From positions 62,001 through 126,000 of the forward strand of contig NZ_JACORU010000001.1 of NCBI RefSeq assembly GCF_014297445.1: a stretch of 64,000 nt of DNA, read 5' to 3'. The stretch comes from Ramlibacter albus (GTDB lineage Bacteria > Pseudomonadota > Gammaproteobacteria > Burkholderiales > Burkholderiaceae_C). The position numbers were made by a program, and so were the translations under genes. The notes below the pieces were generated by a model. The model was not told where the DNA came from. It searched no databases and saw only the letters and a program-made list of their open reading frames with translations. Shown piece by piece: positions 53,043 through 64,000 of the stretch; the stretch's first letter is position 1; every line of letters starts with the position of its first letter.

Positions 53043-54256
53043 GCGGGGGCAGCCTTCGTGGCAGACTGGGTGGCCGCGTCTGCCTGCTGCACGATGCCGG
53101 CGGCCAGTAGCTTTTCGATGGTCTCGGCGTCCAAGCCCGCTTCGGTCAGCACGCGAACCGTCGATTCGCCGATGGCCTGCGGATGGCTGCGGTAGCTGGC
53201 CGGTGTACGGCTCATCTTGATCGGCGAGGCCACTGAACGGTGACCGTTGACCTCGACCACCATGGTGCGGTGTGCGGTGTGGGGATGCGCCAGGGCTTCC
53301 ACCACGTTCTGGATCACGCCGCAGGGCACGTCCACGGCGATCAGCTTCTCGAAAAGATCCTGCGCGGCGAACGGCCGGAACGCGTTCTCGAGTGCGGTGC
53401 GCAGCTCGAAGCGGTGCACGGCGCGCGTCGCGTTGGTAATAAAGCGTGGGTCCGCCGGCAGGTCCGGCCGTTTGACGACCTCGCACATTCGCGCGAACTG
53501 GCCGTTGTTGCCCACCGCCAGGAAGAGCGGCTCGGTACCGGTCGCGTAGCTGTCGTAGGGGGCGATGTTCGGGTGACCGTTGCCCGAGCGCTGCGGCGGG
53601 CGGCCGGTGAAGAGGGTGTTGATCGAGTGCGGGTACAGCCCGGCCAGCGCGCAGTCGTACAGCGTGGTCTCGACCTGCTGGCCCCGCCCGCTGCGGGAGC
53701 GCTCGTGCAGCGCCATCAGGATACCGATGCAGGCATTCAGTCCGGTGCCCACGTCGACCACTGGCACTCCCAGGCGGGTGGGCGGGTCGGACGGCGTGCC
53801 GTTGATGCTCATGAGACCCGATAGCGCTTGCACCGCGGCGTCGTAGCCGGCCACGCCACCCAGCGGGCCCGAGTCGCCGTAGCCGGTGATGCGGCAATGC
53901 ACCAGGCGCGGGAAGCGGACCGACAGCACGTCGGTGAAGCCCATGCCCCAGCGCTCCAGAGTGCCGGTCTTGAAGTTTTCGATCATCACGTCGGCGTCGT
54001 CGAGCAGCTGGAACAGGACCTCGCGGCCCTCGGGGCGTGCCAGGTCCACGCAGACGGTGGATTTGTTCCGATTGATGCCGGCGAAATACGAGGCCATGCC
54101 GTCCCTGAAAGGCGGGCCCCAGGTGCGGGTTTCGTCGCCGGACGGTCCTTCGACCTTGATCACGCGCGCGCCGTGGTCGCCCAGTATCTGTGCGCAGAAC
54201 GGTCCCCCCAGAACGCGAGACAGGTCCACGACGTTCATGCCTTCGAGTGCGCTCAC
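53039..54256 (-). CDS. CaiB/BaiF (family III) CoA-transferase
   Basis: A 405-residue family III CoA-transferase from [20 protein letters not shown]. Catalytic Asp168 lies in VVDVGTG, preceded by [19 protein letters not shown]. It resembles the enzyme at 2047-3240 in size and motif layout and, like it, is next to an acyl-CoA dehydrogenase ending in a PKSY/PRSY motif. It probably activates the substrate acid of this LysR-linked operon, since no ligase is present in it. Confidence 0.9.
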   Translation of the reverse strand: MSALEGMNVVDLSRVLGGPFCAQILGDHGARVIKVEGPSGDETRTWGPPFRDGMASYFAGINRNKSTVCVDLARPEGREVLFQLLDDADVMIENFKTGTLERWGMGFTDVLSVRFPRLVHCRITGYGDSGPLGGVAGYDAAVQALSGLMSINGTPSDPPTRLGVPVVDVGTGLNACIGILMALHERSRSGRGQQVETTLYDCALAGLYPHSINTLFTGRPPQRSGNGHPNIAPYDSYATGTEPLFLAVGNNGQFARMCEVVKRPDLPADPRFITNATRAVHRFELRTALENAFRPFAAQDLFEKLIAVDVPCGVIQNVVEALAHPHTAHRTMVVEVNGHRSVASPIKMSRTPASYRSHPQAIGESTVRVLTEAGLDAETIEKLLAAGIVQQADAATQSATKAAPA

Positions 54257-54283
54257 GATGACTCCTCTTGTTTATTGATGGGA

Positions 54284-55456
54284 TCAGTACGACTTGGGCA
54301 GGCCCAGCACCTTCTCGGCGATGTAGCACTGGATCATCTGAGGGCTGATGGGGGCGATGCGCGGGATGAGCGATTCGCGTAGGTAACGCTCCACATGGTA
54401 TTCCTTCGCGTATCCGAACCCGCCGTGCGTCATCACCGCCGTAAGGCAGGCCTGGTAGCCCGCCTCAGCCGCGAGGAACTTGGCGCTGTTCGCGTAGGCG
54501 CCGCACTCCTGCCCGGCGTCGTAGAGGTCGGCGGCGCGCTGCACCATGAGGTCGGCGGCCTCAAGATTCATCCAGCGCTCGGCCAGCGGATGCTGGATAC
54601 CCTGGTTCTGGCCGATCGGCCGGTCGAAGACCACCCGCTCCTTGGCGTACTGCACCGCCTTGCGCAAGGCAGCGCGGCCCAGACCCACCGCCTCGGCGGC
54701 GATCAGGATGCGCTCGGGGTTCATGCCGTGGAGGATGTACTCAAAACCGCGCCCTTCCTCGCCGATGCGGTCCTCCACCGGGATCCGCAGGCCATCGATG
54801 AACAGCTCGTTCGAATCCACCGCGGCGCGGCCCATCTTGTGGATCTCGCGCACTTGCACCTTGCTGCGGTCGAGCGTGGTATAGAACAGCGACAGCCCGT
54901 GCTGCGGCCGCGCGCATTTTTCGATCGGCTTGGTACGGGCGAGCAGCAGCATCTTCTCGGCCACCTGCGCAGTGGAGATCCACACCTTCTGGCCGTGCGC
55001 CACATAGTGATCGCCGTCGCGCACCGCGCGCGTCTTCAAGCGAGTGGTGTCCAGGCCGACGCTGGGCTCGGTGACGGCGAAGCAAGCGCGCTCCTTGCCG
55101 CCGATGAGCGGCGGCAGCATGCGGGCTTGCTGCTGCGGGCTTCCAAACACGACGACCGGCTGCAGGCCGAATACGTTCATGTGCACCGCCGAAGCGCCCG
55201 ACATCCCTGCACCGGAGGCCGAGATGGTCTGCACCAACGTGGCCGCCTCGCGCATGCCCAAGCCAGCGCCGCCCAGTTCAGTGGGCATGCAGATGCCGAG
55301 CCAGCCGGCTTCGGCGATCGCTTGGTGAAACTCCGTGGGGAAGCCTCCTTCGGCATCCTTGTTCATCCAGTAGGTGTCGTCGAAGCGCTCGCACACGGCT
55401 GCAACCGCCTCCCGGATCGTGGTCAGATCGGCGTTTTGGTTGAATGAATCATGCAT
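54284..55456 (-). CDS. Acyl-CoA dehydrogenase, isovaleryl-type Glu
   Basis: A 390-residue acyl-CoA dehydrogenase. The start is ATG 55456 ([11 protein letters not shown]). The flavin motif is [14 protein letters not shown]248 in [15 protein letters not shown] is the catalytic base position of isovaleryl-CoA dehydrogenase; the C-terminal site reads APISPQM. The ending VLGLPKSY matches the paralogue at 854-2017. Together with the neighbouring crotonase, CoA-transferase and thiolase it supplies the first oxidation of one beta-oxidation round. Confidence 0.9.
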   Translation of the reverse strand: MHDSFNQNADLTTIREAVAAVCERFDDTYWMNKDAEGGFPTEFHQAIAEAGWLGICMPTELGGAGLGMREAATLVQTISASGAGMSGASAVHMNVFGLQPVVVFGSPQQQARMLPPLIGGKERACFAVTEPSVGLDTTRLKTRAVRDGDHYVAHGQKVWISTAQVAEKMLLLARTKPIEKCARPQHGLSLFYTTLDRSKVQVREIHKMGRAAVDSNELFIDGLRIPVEDRIGEEGRGFEYILHGMNPERILIAAEAVGLGRAALRKAVQYAKERVVFDRPIGQNQGIQHPLAERWMNLEAADLMVQRAADLYDAGQECGAYANSAKFLAAEAGYQACLTAVMTHGGFGYAKEYHVERYLRESLIPRIAPISPQMIQCYIAEKVLGLPKSY

Positions 55457-55464
55457 GTGAACTT

Positions 55465-56319
55465 TCAATGCGTCAGTCGGGGCGCGGGGACCGCCCACTG
55501 CGGCTTGCGTCTGGCGCGTGAGGCGGCGACACCCTCCACAGCCTCGGTGCGCATCTGGTGGGCGAACACACCGGCCGCCTCGTCAAGGTAGCTCGCGAGG
55601 GCTGCGCCTGCTTGCGGCTGCGCCACCTGGCGTAGCAGGCGCTTGGTTTCGATGCTTGCCGAGGGGCCGCAGCCCAGCACCCCTGAGAGCAGGGCGCTGG
55701 TGCGATCAGCCAGCTCGGCTGCGTCATGCGCCAGGTAATCGATTAGGCCGATGCGGTGCGCCTCGATACCGTCGATGCGCTGGCCGGTAAGTATCAACCG
55801 GCGAGCCGCAGGCACACCAATGCGCGCAACCACGAAGGGCAGGATCTGCCCTGGCACGAGGCCGATCGCGGCTTCCGGGAAACCGTAGCGTGCGCCGGCA
55901 AGGCCGACCGAGATGTCGCAGGCGCAGATCAGGCCCGCGCCGCCCCCCATCGCATGGCCTTGCACCACGGCCACGCTCACCTTGGGCGAGGCGCACAGGC
56001 GCGCGAGGAAGTCGCCATACAAACGGTTGCCGGCGGCGATCGGGTCACGACCATCGGAGCCGGGAGGCGCGCCGAGGCGGTCCTGCATGTTCGCCAAGTT
56101 GCCACCGGCGCTGAAGGCGTCCCCGCTGGCAGTGAAGAGCAGCACGCGCACCGCATCGTCGGCCCCGCCTTCGCGCACCGCCGCGTCGAGCGCAGCCACG
56201 GTGTCAGGACCTAGCGGGTTGCGCGCCTCGGGCCGGTTCAATTCGATGTGCAGGACGGCATCGCGACGCGTGACGCGCACTGGCCCGGCGGCGGAGGCTG
56301 AGGTAGTAGCGGTGTCCAT
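55465..56319 (-). CDS. Enoyl-CoA hydratase/isomerase family protein
   Basis: A 284-residue crotonase. ATG 56319 (MDTATTSASAAG) is chosen because an upstream ATG would place the start inside a perfect LysR-type palindrome. The first oxyanion motif is FSAGGNLA. The second is AMGGGAGLICACD, where the usual catalytic Glu is Gly; the later Glu remains in YGFPEAAIG. A one-Glu crotonase is more often an isomerase. It is the first gene of the leftward operon controlled from 56338-56359. Confidence 0.87.
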   Translation of the reverse strand: MDTATTSASAAGPVRVTRRDAVLHIELNRPEARNPLGPDTVAALDAAVREGGADDAVRVLLFTASGDAFSAGGNLANMQDRLGAPPGSDGRDPIAAGNRLYGDFLARLCASPKVSVAVVQGHAMGGGAGLICACDISVGLAGARYGFPEAAIGLVPGQILPFVVARIGVPAARRLILTGQRIDGIEAHRIGLIDYLAHDAAELADRTSALLSGVLGCGPSASIETKRLLRQVAQPQAGAALASYLDEAAGVFAHQMRTEAVEGVAASRARRKPQWAVPAPRLTH

Positions 56320-56337
56320 TGTGGTGGTCGGAAAACT

Positions 56338-56359
56338 TATGATTCGTCCCGCCATCATA
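56338..56359. promoter_or_regulatory. LysR-type regulator binding box
   Basis: TATGAT, ten bases, ATCATA: a perfect 6-bp inverted repeat in the 106-base gap between the LysR gene and the crotonase gene. It contains the T-N11-A core typical of LysR-family recognition sites and lies 19 bases above the crotonase ATG. The regulator at 56426 most likely binds here and controls both directions. Confidence 0.65.
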
Positions 56360-56425
56360 GGAGTGGTTCACTGGGCAATCCAGTTAGATAATGCTGCGAT
56401 TCGAAAGAAGCCTTAAGGGATTTTT

Positions 56426-57274
56426 ATGGAAATCCGCGACCTCGACGTCACATTGCTGCGCACATTCGCGGCCGCCGCGGAGCGCGAGAACTTCGCCCAG
56501 GCGGCTGAGAAGGTGTTTCGCACCCAAGCCGCCGTCTCGCAGCAGATGCAGCGACTCGAAGCCGTTGTGGGCTGCGACCTGTTCACTCGCGTCGGCCGCA
56601 ACAAGCGCCTGACCGACCAGGGCGTGCGCCTGCTCGAGTACGCGCGGCGCATCCTCAGCCTGAATGACGAGGCCTACCGGGCGATGACGCAGGCGGTGTT
56701 CGAGTACCCAGTGAAGATCGCCGCCTGTGTCGACGCGGTCGATACGCTGCTGCCCGAGTATCTGGCCATGTGCGCGGAGACCTATCCTGGCCTGCGGGTA
56801 GACATCCAGGTGGGCCGCAGCCGCTGGCTCGCCTCGGCGCTGCGGCGCGGCGACGTCGACCTGATGCTGGACGTCGCGCCGCACGAGGACTTCCACCACG
56901 TGGTACTGCGCACCTCGCCGGTGGTGTGGATCGGCGGCGCCCGCTTCCACGCGCAACCGAGCGTGCCGCTACCGCTGGTGCTGGTCGATTCGGGTTGTCC
57001 GTTCCGCGGCATGGCCATAGAGGCACTCGCCCAAGGCGAGCGCCCCTGGCGCACGGCGTTCCAGACGTCGACCCTGGCGGGGGTACGCGCTGCACTGCGT
57101 GCTGGGCTGGGTCTCACGCCGCGCACGATCGAGATGCTGACTCCGGAATTGAAGGTCGTCGACCAGGAACTGGCTCTGCCCAGGTTGCCGCCGATCAGCT
57201 ACCGCCTGTATTCGCGGGTGAACGATTGCAGCGACAGCGCGCGCAAGATTAGCGCATTGATCTCGCCCGGGTGA
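56426..57274 (+). CDS. LysR-family transcriptional regulator
   Basis: A 282-residue regulator. The N-terminal helix-turn-helix reads NFAQAAEKVFRTQAAVSQQMQRLE, here cited as residues about 20-43, followed by the ligand-binding domain with DTLLPEYLAMCAETYPGLRVD. AAGGGA lies before the ATG. It is divergent from the crotonase-dehydrogenase-CoA-transferase-thiolase operon and probably activates it in response to a pathway acid. It converges with the Bug gene at 57304. Confidence 0.93.
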   Translation: MEIRDLDVTLLRTFAAAAERENFAQAAEKVFRTQAAVSQQMQRLEAVVGCDLFTRVGRNKRLTDQGVRLLEYARRILSLNDEAYRAMTQAVFEYPVKIAACVDAVDTLLPEYLAMCAETYPGLRVDIQVGRSRWLASALRRGDVDLMLDVAPHEDFHHVVLRTSPVVWIGGARFHAQPSVPLPLVLVDSGCPFRGMAIEALAQGERPWRTAFQTSTLAGVRAALRAGLGLTPRTIEMLTPELKVVDQELALPRLPPISYRLYSRVNDCSDSARKISALISPG

Positions 57275-57303
57275 CCGGCGGCCGTCTGACGGCAGCGTGC
57301 GCT

Positions 57304-58299
57304 TCAGGGTTGCTGCATCCCTGCTTCGCGGATGATCTTGCCCCAGACGGTGGTGTCACGCCGCTGCAGCGCGGCCAGTGTGGCGGCACCGCTCTTGACC
57401 GTCAGCAACCCCTTGCCGGCGACGAACTCGCGGCCTTCCGGCGAATCGAGCGCTTCCGAGACCCATTGCGCCAGTGTCGCCGAAACGTTGGGCGGCGTGG
57501 ACGCGAGCGCGCTCCACATGGCGATCCAGGAGGCGACGTCGAAATCGGCGAAGCCCGATTCCGCCAGCGTCGGCACCTCGGGCAGGGCGGCGAGCCTGCC
57601 GCGCACCGACACTGCCAGCGCCACGGTCTTTCCGGCCTTGACTTGGGGAATGGCCGTGGCCACGTCGCAGAAGTAGAAGTCGAACTGTCCGCCCAGCAGG
57701 TCGGTCATCGCTTGGCTACTGGCGCGGTACTGCACGTTCACCGCCTTCAGGTTGGCGACCTGGCGGAAACGTTCACCCGCCACCCGATTTCCGACGCTGG
57801 TGCTGGCGAACGAAAGGTCCCGCCCGCCACCGGCGCGTGCCCAGTCCAGGAACTCCTTGATCGAGCGCGCCTGGATGCGCTGCGGATTCACCAGCAGGAT
57901 GAACGGCGCGCTCGCCAGGTTGGAGATCGGCGTGAAGTCGGCTTCAGGGTCGAACGGCAGCTTCTTGTAGATGGAGGCATTGGCTGCGTGCGTGGAGGAG
58001 CCCGACACGAGCAGCGTGTACATGTCGTTCGGCGCCCGGACAGCAGCTTCAGCTGCGATGTTCCCATCGGCACCGGGCTTGTTCTCCACGACGGCGGGAC
58101 GGCCGCCGCGCTTGGCGATTCGGTCGGCAAGGAAGCGCGCCAGTGTGTCTGTGGCGCTGCCGGCGCCATAAGCCACGATCACGCGCACCGATTTTTCGAG
58201 GCTGCCGGGGGCCGGGGTCTGCGCGCGACCGAGCGCGGGCCATCCGCCCGCCGCCGCGGCGGCGGCCATACCCAGGCAATGTCTTCTGCGAATCGTCAT
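57304..58299 (-). CDS. Bug/TctC-family periplasmic binding protein
   Basis: A 331-residue Bug protein from ATG 58299, overlapping the AtuA-like stop by four bases. MTIRRRHCLGMAAAAAAGG is an arginine-rich signal with cleavage near ALGRAQ. Mature blocks are SVRVIVAYGAGSATDTLAR, GADGNIAAEAAVRA and VQYRASSQAMTDLLGGQ. The shared segment GSSTHAANASIYKKLPFDP makes it a close paralogue of the proteins at 50662 and 63541. It is the last gene of the leftward carboxylase operon. Confidence 0.91.
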   Translation of the reverse strand: MTIRRRHCLGMAAAAAAGGWPALGRAQTPAPGSLEKSVRVIVAYGAGSATDTLARFLADRIAKRGGRPAVVENKPGADGNIAAEAAVRAPNDMYTLLVSGSSTHAANASIYKKLPFDPEADFTPISNLASAPFILLVNPQRIQARSIKEFLDWARAGGGRDLSFASTSVGNRVAGERFRQVANLKAVNVQYRASSQAMTDLLGGQFDFYFCDVATAIPQVKAGKTVALAVSVRGRLAALPEVPTLAESGFADFDVASWIAMWSALASTPPNVSATLAQWVSEALDSPEGREFVAGKGLLTVKSGAATLAALQRRDTTVWGKIIREAGMQQP

Positions 58300-60124
58300 G
58301 CTGTGTCTCCTTGGTTGTGAAGTCGGTCCGTCTGCGGCAGCAGATCGCGCGGGCAAGGAATCTCCAGGTCGAGCAGCATCTGTGCGTAGCACTTGCCCAG
58401 CGGGTCCGAGCGCAGACTGCACGAGCCCCCGCCGCCAAGCGCTCGCTCCAGAAGAAAGTTGAACGCGCCCAACCCGGGCAGCGCGAAGCGGGTGACCGGT
58501 CCGTCCACGAGGTGTGAGAAGTAGTCTCGGACCCTTTGTTCGGTGAGGTAGCGCTCGAGCACCGGCACCAATTCCTGCTTGCGCGCGATCACCCCGATGT
58601 TGGCGTCGTCGCCCTTGTCGCCACTGCGCCCGTGGGCGATCCGGGATAGCGTGACCGGGACTGTATCGACGTCCAGCGCGGCGGACGCCGTGCCAACCGG
58701 GTCCGTGGAGAGGGGTTCGGTCGCGATGCCGCGTTCCGGTGCGGGCATGTACTGCATCGGAGCATCGGGCGCGCTTTGCAGGCACACCATCACGTGCTCT
58801 TTCGCGATGAAATGCGACGCCGTGCCGATGACGGCCTGGATGTCCGCACGTCCACCGAAGTGGCTGCGCGTGCCCGGCCCCATCGAGGTACCGGCCGACG
58901 CCGACTCCTTCTGCAGGAAAGCCAGCGCCTTGCGGTCGCGGTGCTGCACAGCGATTCGCAGCACGATCTCGCGGCTTTCCTCTACCCGGGCGTGAGCGCC
59001 GTACATCGATTCAGCGCCCAGCAGTTCGACCAGCGTGCCACTGTAGTCGGCGAATCCAGCGCGCGCCATCTGCGCGCGCGTGCGCTTGAGCAGCTCTTGC
59101 GCAGTGCGCTGGGCCTTGGCCTTCGCGCGCTGGCCACGAATGGCCATCATGATCGCAATCTGGAAGCCGCGCGGATAGGTGGTGGTCACCTTGTAGTGGT
59201 CGCTCGGCGCGCGGCCGCGGGCGCCGAACACGCGCACGCGGTCGGTTCCGGCATCTTCGATGCGCACCTGCGTGAAGTCGCACACCACGTCGGGCAGCGC
59301 GTAGGCGGCAGGGTCGCCGATTTCGTAGAGCAGTTGCTCGGCGACCGTGGCGCGGTCCACCCGCCCGCCGGTGCCCGCGGGCTTGCCGAGCGCAAAGGTC
59401 CCGTCCGCCTGCAGCTCCACGATGGGGTAGCCGATGTCTGCCCAATCTGGCACCGTCTCCCAGTCCGTGAAGAGACCTCCGGTGGCCTGCGCGCCGCATT
59501 CCACCAGGTGGCCTGCCAGGCTGCCTTGCGCCAGCCTGTTGTAGTCGTGCGGCGCCCAGCCGAACTCGTGCATCGCGATGCCCAGGAGCGAGGCACTGTC
59601 CACGCAGCGGCCGGTCACGACGATGTCAGCGCCCTCGCTCAGGGCCTGGGCGATCGGCTGCGCGCCCAGGTACGCATTGGCGGACATCAGCGGCGCGGTC
59701 GCGGCCGCGGCCGGCTGGCCGTCGGGCATCTCGAACCGGTCGGCCAATGCCAGCACGTCGTCTCCGGTCACTATGGCGATGCGTGGCGCCAGGCCCTGTT
59801 CGGCGGCAACGGCCAGTAGTGCGTCGCGGCACTTGGCCGGATTGAGCCCGCCGGCGTTCGACACCAGGCGGATGCCCCGTTCCATCAGGATCTTCAGATT
59901 GGGCTTGACGGCGCCGGTCACGAAGTCGGTGGCGTAGCCCAGCTCGGGGTCCTTCAGGCGGGCGCGCTGCAGCACCGACATGGTCGTCTCGGCCAAGTAG
60001 TCGAACACGATGTAGTCGAGCCGCGGCGCAGTCAGCAGCTGGGGCACGGCCAGCGCCGAATCGCCCCAGAAACCGGATCCGCTGCCGATGAATACCGAGC
60101 GCGAGTCATGCTGGATGTCGTCGC

Positions 60125-60128
<4 letters not shown>
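58296..60128 (-). CDS. AtuA-like protein (DUF1446, acyclic terpene utilisation family)
   Basis: A 610-residue protein of the AtuA/DUF1446 family. ATG 60128 (MSDDIQHDSRSVFIGSGSGFWGD) overlaps the carboxylase stop by four bases. Motifs are VFDYLAETTMSVLQRAR, RLVSNAGGLNPAKC, SANAYLGAQPIAQAL, VTGRCVDSASLLG and, late, AHGRSGDKGDDANIGV. AtuA was first described in the P. aeruginosa citronellol/geraniol cluster; its reaction is unknown to me. Here it lies between a biotin-dependent acyl-CoA carboxylase alpha subunit and a Bug protein, supporting a carboxylase-linked role. Confidence 0.9.
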
Positions 60129-62122
<1,994 letters not shown>

Positions 62123-62124
62123 CG

Positions 62125-63288
62125 TCAGCCGCGCTTTGGGAGGATGCCCATGTGCTTGCAGATGATGGTCAGCATGATCTCGTCGGCGCCGCCGCCGATG
62201 GAGATCAGGCGCAGGTCGCGCCAGGCGCGGGATACCGAGTTGTCCCAGGTGAAGCCCATGCCGCCCCAGTACTGCAGGCAGGAGTCGGTGACTTCGCGGC
62301 ACAGGCGGCCGGCCTTGAGCTTGGCCATCGAGGCCAGTTCGGTCATGTCGCCGTCGTCCATGTGGATCTGCGCGGCGCGATAGATCAGCGAACGCAGCAT
62401 CTCCACCTCGGTCTTGAGTTCGGCCATGCGGAAGTGCACCACCTGGTTGTCCAGGATCGGCTTGCCGAACGCGATGCGCTGACGGGTGTACTCGATGGTT
62501 TCGTTGATGACGTTGGTGAGCGCAGTCACGCGGCGGGTGGCGCCGCTCAGGCGCTCCTCTTGGAACTGCTTCATCTGGTAGGTAAAGCCCTTGCCCTCTT
62601 CGCCCACGCGGTAGCGCTGCGGCACGCGAACGTCGTCGAAGAACACCTGCGCCGTGTCGGACGACCACATCCCCACTTTCCGGATCTTGTTCATCGTGAT
62701 GCCCGCGCGCAGCTTGCCGTTCTCCCGCAGGGGCAGGCAGATCATCGACTTGTTGCGATGCACGTCGTCGCCGCCGGTGTTGGCGAGCAGGCACATCCAA
62801 TCGGCCTGCGTGCCGTTGGTGATCCACATCTTGGCGCCGTTGATCACGTAGTCATCGCCGTCCCTGCGCGCCGTGGTCTTGAGCGACGCGACGTCGGAAC
62901 CGGCGCCGCTCTCGGACACACCCAGGCACACTACGTAGTCGCCGGCGATGGTCGGTTTCAGGAACTGCTCTCGCAGCTCGTCGGAGCCGAAGCGCGCCAG
63001 GGCCGGTGTGGCCATGTCGCACTGCACCGCGATGGCCATGCCCACGCCACCCGATCCGATCGCGCCGATGGCCTCGCAAAAAGCGATCTCGTACGAATAG
63101 TCCAGGCCCATGCCGCCGAACTCCACCGGCTTGTTCACGCCCAGGAAGCCGGCGCTGCCCAGCTTCTTAAAGAGGTCGTGGGCCGGGAATATCTCGGCGG
63201 CTTCCCATTCATCAATGTGCGGGGTGATCTCGCGAGCAATGAATTTGGCGACGCTGTCTTGCAGCGCGATATGGTCGGGTGTCAGCAT
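62125..63288 (-). CDS. Acyl-CoA dehydrogenase, isovaleryl-type Glu
   Basis: A 387-residue acyl-CoA dehydrogenase (MLTPDHIALQDSVAKF). The flavin motif is GVSESGAGSDVASL, with SESG in place of SEPG. E245 in FQEERLSGA is the likely base; the C-terminal site is glycine (SIGGGADEIM). YWGGMGFTWDNSVSR is the C-terminal loop. Two bases separate it from the carboxylase alpha gene. Desaturation followed by carboxylation is the order used for citronellyl-CoA and isovaleryl-CoA, so it may supply the enoyl-CoA for the carboxylase. Confidence 0.9.
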   Translation of the reverse strand: MLTPDHIALQDSVAKFIAREITPHIDEWEAAEIFPAHDLFKKLGSAGFLGVNKPVEFGGMGLDYSYEIAFCEAIGAIGSGGVGMAIAVQCDMATPALARFGSDELREQFLKPTIAGDYVVCLGVSESGAGSDVASLKTTARRDGDDYVINGAKMWITNGTQADWMCLLANTGGDDVHRNKSMICLPLRENGKLRAGITMNKIRKVGMWSSDTAQVFFDDVRVPQRYRVGEEGKGFTYQMKQFQEERLSGATRRVTALTNVINETIEYTRQRIAFGKPILDNQVVHFRMAELKTEVEMLRSLIYRAAQIHMDDGDMTELASMAKLKAGRLCREVTDSCLQYWGGMGFTWDNSVSRAWRDLRLISIGGGADEIMLTIICKHMGILPKRG

Positions 63289-63449
63289 GCTTGGGTCTTG
63301 CTTGAAGGAGAGAACGAGGAAGGTTGGGGACCATGCCGCCGCCGCCGCCGCGCGGACGATTCCGGTGGAAGCGGAAGGGCCGGCCCGCCGCGAGAAGTGC
63401 CGGTGGGCGACCGACTGGATGAAGGCGGGCGTCCGGCCTTGGCCTGCGC

Positions 63450-63533
63450 CGGCAGGCTGTTGCGCTGCTGCGGTAGGCGCAACGCGAGCACGCCGGTGCG
63501 GCCGGCCACCTCAAACGAGAGCGTCTCTTGCAT
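63450..63533 (-). pseudogene. Possible N-terminal remnant of a crotonase gene
   Basis: A frame starting at ATG 63533, seven bases after the Bug stop, reads MQETLSFEVAGRTGVLAL then RLPQQRNSLPA. This resembles the first strands of enoyl-CoA hydratases (VGVLTLNRPxxRNAL). After about 28 residues the resemblance ends and the sequence becomes Pro/Ser/Arg-rich, running into the dehydrogenase start. It may be what is left of a crotonase after a deletion. The segment 63289-63449 holds nothing else recognisable. Confidence 0.35.
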
Positions 63534-63540
63534 CGGCCAC

Positions 63541-64000
63541 TCAGTTGGGCTGGATCTTGGCGGCGCGGATCGCCTGGCCCCAGCGCTCGGTCTCGCGGCG
63601 CTGCAGTGCGAGCAACGATTCGGGCGAGCCGGGATAGGGTAGAAGGCCGAGCTTGTCCAGGTTCGCCAAGGCGGCCGGAGTGCTCAGGGCATCGTTGATC
63701 ACAGTGCTGGCGGCGCGCACCTGGGCGGCCGGCGAGCCAGCACGCGCCCACACTGCCAGCCACGAGGCGAAGTCGAACTCGGGAAAGCCCTGTTCAGCGA
63801 TGGTCGGAAGGTCGGGCGCGCCCGGCAGGCGCTGCGCGACCGTGACGCCCAGCGGCATGGCCTTGCCTGTCTTGACCTGCGCCAGTGCGCTGGCCGCGTC
63901 GGCGATGAAGAAATCGACGTGGCCGCCGAGCAGGTCCGTCATGGCCTGCGCGCCCGATTTGTAGACCACGTTCACCGCGTCGAAGCCGGCCATCAGCTTG
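63541..64000 (-). CDS. Bug/TctC-family periplasmic binding protein, C-terminal half (runs off the window)
   Basis: The reverse strand from the window edge reads KLMAGFDAVNVVYKSGAQAM and continues to TDLLGGHVDFFIADAASALAQ, LPTIAEQGFPEFDFASW and WGQAIRAAKIQPN, the last part of a Bug protein. About 153 residues are visible; the signal peptide and N-terminal lobe lie beyond the edge. It closely follows the protein at 57304-58299, so this leftward operon begins and ends with a Bug gene. Confidence 0.9.
   Translation of the reverse strand, partial: KLMAGFDAVNVVYKSGAQAMTDLLGGHVDFFIADAASALAQVKTGKAMPLGVTVAQRLPGAPDLPTIAEQGFPEFDFASWLAVWARAGSPAAQVRAASTVINDALSTPAALANLDKLGLLPYPGSPESLLALQRRETERWGQAIRAAKIQPN

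Overview
The window is GC-rich, densely packed DNA. It most likely comes from a betaproteobacterium of the order Burkholderiales, perhaps Comamonadaceae. This is inferred from four Bug/TctC-type periplasmic binding proteins, the BioB and PanD sequences, the very high GC and frequent GTG/TTG starts; no rRNA or other marker gene is present to prove it. Almost every gene handles a CoA thioester. There are eleven acyl-CoA dehydrogenases (one broken), five crotonases plus one remnant, four MaoC/hot-dog proteins, three thiolases, three short-chain dehydrogenases, three CaiB-type enzymes, four AMP-forming ligases, one NDP-forming CoA ligase, two MmgE/PrpD proteins and parts of two biotin-dependent acyl-CoA carboxylases. 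No tRNA, rRNA, CRISPR array, insertion sequence or integrase was found.

Layout. (1) 1-9363, leftward, one operon: acyl-CoA ligase, SCP-x-type thiolase, split MaoC hydratase, SDR, carboxyltransferase beta subunit, CoA-transferase, acyl-CoA dehydrogenase, crotonase and the first 13 codons of a biotin carboxylase. This resembles the atuCDEF order of acyclic terpene degradation. (2) 9504-12532, rightward: panD-bioB-panB-panC, each overlapping the next by four bases; panB carries a frameshift. (3) 12624-27832, rightward: crotonase, thiolase, dehydrogenase, a complete branched-chain-type ABC transporter with a ligase inside it, alpha-methylacyl-CoA racemase, SDR, dehydrogenase, ligase and MaoC. (4) 27850-31798, leftward: a Baeyer-Villiger monooxygenase and acetoacetyl-CoA synthetase. 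(5) 31918-40307: an IclR regulator divergent from a Bug protein and a BadI/MenB-like hydrolase; downstream of the regulator lie crotonase, MmgE/PrpD, dehydrogenase, NUDT19-like Nudix, a catalytically incomplete MaoC and a decayed dehydrogenase. (6) 40543-45014: dehydrogenase, SDR, dehydrogenase, MmgE/PrpD. (7) 45144-51642, with visibly lower GC: two adjacent dehydrogenases, NDP-forming CoA ligase and a TIGR03084 protein, divergent from a Bug protein. (8) 51861-57274: crotonase, dehydrogenase, CoA-transferase and thiolase with a divergent LysR regulator. (9) 57304-64000, leftward: Bug, crotonase remnant, dehydrogenase, acyl-CoA carboxylase alpha subunit, AtuA-like protein, Bug.

How it works together (inference). 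Units 1 and 3 combine an alpha-methylacyl-CoA racemase, an SCP-x-type thiolase, hydratase-2-type MaoC proteins and a carboxylase of the methylcrotonyl/geranyl-CoA class. These deal with 2-methyl and 3-methyl branches, so an isoprenoid-derived or steroid/alicyclic side-chain acid is the most plausible substrate, taken up by the ABC transporter. The standout observation is that the biotin/pantothenate operon sits between these two catabolic operons and both of its ends carry the same 21-bp element. At each copy the element supplies the -35 box of a rightward promoter; at the left copy it also lies inside a candidate promoter for the leftward operon. The cell may therefore make CoA precursor and biotin on the same signal as the pathway that consumes CoA and needs a biotin enzyme. 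A related palindrome occurs near 33.74 kb.
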